Part shown: positions 4,917-6,415 of the stretch, one piece after another
Numbering within the stretch: position 1 is the stretch's first letter
Layout of the letters: each line of letters starts with the position of its first letter
Assembly (NCBI GenBank): GCA_030668755.1
Contig: DAOVEW010000071.1
Span: 1-6,415 of the forward strand
DNA length: 6,415 nucleotides
DNA from: Bacillota bacterium
GTDB lineage: Bacteria > Armatimonadota > Hebobacteria > Hebobacterales > Hebobacteraceae
Direction: 5' to 3'
Position numbers and translations under genes: made by a program
The notes under the pieces: generated by a model
Seen by the model: only the letters and a program-made list of their open reading frames with translations
What the model was told of the DNA's origin: nothing
Databases searched by the model: none

Positions 4917-6415
4917 CTACAGGCACCAGATCGCCTTCACCGCGACGCGACTGACCCACTCATCCGCGTTCGGATCGCCGACGACGATGAGAAGGTCCAT
5001 GCCGCGCCTCACCCGCTGCCGGTAGGCCGCGTATGGATTAGTGTGACTGCCGCGCCGGACCAGGCGCGCGCTGGCAGTTCTCTCTTCACTGATGTCGCAC
5101 GTGGTGGTGAAGACTAGCTGGCGGGACCACTCCGGCGGAACCACATTCCCCTCATCATCGAGGTCCGCTGCGTAGAGGCGTTCGGCCCTCAGTTCGGCCG
5201 ACCAGCGCTGGCTGGGATGGAACGCTTGAATCAGCCGCTGATAGCGATACGGCTGATCGTATCGGTGCCCCCAGATATAATCGACCTTTCCGGTGTGGTA
5301 CATGTCCTTCCGGTTCCAGCGGCCGCCGATGTAGTAGTCCACCACGTCGAAGCCATCTCGCTCACCGTGACTGGCGCCGGTCCACATGCTCCATCCACTG
5401 CGCCAGTAGTAGTCGTTTCCCAGCCAGAAGCCCTGGCGACGCCCGTTCTGCGACTCGCCGGTGTCCGCAGAGAACCACCACTCTCTTCCCTGGGTCGCGC
5501 CTTCATCGTACCAATGGTGGTCATGGAGGTCCACCGCGAATCGCCTCACTCCGGTCTCGGGCACATAGCCGTCGTCGGCCCTGAACTCGGGCTCCACAGA
5601 TGCGTAGTTGAAAGACCAATCAAGACCCTGATTGCGCGACACACCAGTGCCGGCGTACACGGCCCCGTCATCTCCACCTTCTCCCTGGGTGCAGCTCTGG
5701 TATCGGTGTGCGTAGAGGTTGCGTCCGCCGCCGGGGAATCGCCAGTTCCAGTTCGCTCCGAGGTCGTAGGCCGCGTTGTGCGGATCGCCGGGAACGCGCC
5801 GGTGCACTCCCGAGAGTTGGATGCTTCCTTCGTTTCCGAACAGATGGTCGTATTCCCAGGCGAGGTGATTCTCGCCACCGCGCCGGTAGGCGTCCAGCAC
5901 CGCGAAGCGATGAGCGCCGACGGTCCCGAACGTCTTCGCGCCCCAGTCCAGCTCCTCAATGCGCCGGCTGTAGAAGATCCGGGATGACGGGAAGTACCCA
6001 GCGCCTTCCCGGAAGAAGGGGCGGTACTCGGGGAGGTAGCGTTCCACGAATGTGAAGTCTATCGTCTCGACGACGTCTTCGATGTTGCGGAAATCCGGAT
6101 TGTAGGTGGCGAGAGTGACGACACCGTTGGGCAGGGTGCCCTTGAAGTCAACCCCGCCGATCACGTTCTCCCTGTCTTCCTCATTCTCGGCGCCCACTGA
6201 GAGCAGATAGGGCATCAGGACGTAGCGGAACGGCACCGGCGGCGCCTCGATGCCGGTCCACCTCGCGCAGTTGTCCGTGTCGAAGACCCGTGCGAAACAG
6301 GCGGGCCACAGAACGCGGTGATCTGCGCGCGCCAGGCGTCGTCCGAAGTTAAACCGGAAGGTCTGCTGGCCCTGGGAGTAGCGGAGGATGGCAAACGGGA
6401 CCTCCATCTCGGCCG
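4917..6415 (-). CDS. DUF5916-type outer-membrane beta-barrel protein, C-terminal part (N-terminus off the right edge)
   Basis: The minus-strand frame is open to the window edge and ends at TAG (4919-4917). An ATG at 6407 exists, but the first visible residues (MEVPFAILRY, numbered from it) look like the last strand of the CBM9-like domain that precedes DUF5916, so the true start is upstream, off the window. The diagnostic DUF5916 block is clear: TYNPDFRNIED (101-111), PEYRPFFREGAGYF (126-139) and IFYSRRI (144-150), then FRADDGYVPETGVRR (275-289). The rest, about 200-496, is Trp/Tyr-rich with alternating strand patterns and ends in AVKAIWCL, typical of a beta-barrel, though the last residue is Leu rather than the usual aromatic. 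Family members are usually about 700-850 aa, so 200-350 residues are probably missing. Known members are predicted outer-membrane proteins of uncertain function, possibly in carbohydrate or polymer binding or uptake. It converges with the DUF2330-like gene. Confidence 0.9.
   Translation of the reverse strand, partial: AEMEVPFAILRYSQGQQTFRFNFGRRLARADHRVLWPACFARVFDTDNCARWTGIEAPPVPFRYVLMPYLLSVGAENEEDRENVIGGVDFKGTLPNGVVTLATYNPDFRNIEDVVETIDFTFVERYLPEYRPFFREGAGYFPSSRIFYSRRIEELDWGAKTFGTVGAHRFAVLDAYRRGGENHLAWEYDHLFGNEGSIQLSGVHRRVPGDPHNAAYDLGANWNWRFPGGGRNLYAHRYQSCTQGEGGDDGAVYAGTGVSRNQGLDWSFNYASVEPEFRADDGYVPETGVRRFAVDLHDHHWYDEGATQGREWWFSADTGESQNGRRQGFWLGNDYYWRSGWSMWTGASHGERDGFDVVDYYIGGRWNRKDMYHTGKVDYIWGHRYDQPYRYQRLIQAFHPSQRWSAELRAERLYAADLDDEGNVVPPEWSRQLVFTTTCDISEERTASARLVRRGSHTNPYAAYRQRVRRGMDLLIVVGDPNADEWVSRVAVKAIWCL

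Noticed and set aside
5217..5987. 256-codon open frame on the plus strand
   Set aside because: It lies entirely antisense to the DUF5916-type gene, whose minus-strand frame has clear family motifs. The antisense protein has no recognisable domain, and long antisense frames are common in GC-rich genes.

Overview
The window is GC-rich DNA that most likely comes from a bacterium with an outer membrane. The evidence is a DUF5916-type outer-membrane beta-barrel protein, together with a fused-MFS/spermidine-synthase-type membrane protein, a TolB-like (PD40) propeller protein and an exported membrane-anchored protein. Families of this kind, and intergenic palindromic repeats like those seen here, are common in large-genome environmental lineages such as Armatimonadota, Planctomycetota, Acidobacteriota and Gemmatimonadota. 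No marker gene is present, so the phylum is a guess. No tRNA, rRNA, CRISPR array, transposase or phage gene was found.

Layout. (1) Positions 1-1397, minus strand: N-terminal 465 residues of a polytopic fused MFS/spermidine-synthase family protein; its C-terminus lies beyond the left edge. (2) 1398-1941: a 544-base divergent intergenic region. It holds an AT-rich patch with a 16-base palindrome, then a dense series of inverted repeats: a hairpin bracketed by 10-bp direct repeats, a predicted three-way junction, a 122-bp MITE-like inverted repeat with a perfect hairpin at its centre, and a leader hairpin just upstream of a strong Shine-Dalgarno. (3) 1942-2973, plus strand: a complete 343-aa exported PD40/TolB-like beta-propeller protein. 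(4) 2974-3243: a spacer with more hairpins, including a second, covarying copy of the hairpin at 1722-1744, and a C-rich, G-poor stretch. (5) 3244-4767, plus strand: a 507-aa probable lipoprotein with a DUF2330-like ectodomain and four C-terminal membrane segments. (6) 4768-4916: a short convergent spacer with several hairpins. (7) 4917-6415, minus strand: the C-terminal ~498 residues of a DUF5916-type outer-membrane protein whose N-terminal carbohydrate-binding-like domain is cut off at the right edge.

How they fit together. All four proteins belong to the cell envelope (inner membrane, periplasm, outer membrane), but orientation and spacing give no support for one operon or pathway. The two plus-strand genes are 270 bases apart with termination-like structure between them, and the minus-strand genes are transcribed independently. 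The most unusual content is the intergenic palindromic repeats, in particular two hairpins on either side of the PD40 gene that differ by one compensatory base-pair change, and the uncommon architecture of the DUF2330-like protein. I see no complete novel system such as a defence island, biosynthetic cluster or retroelement.
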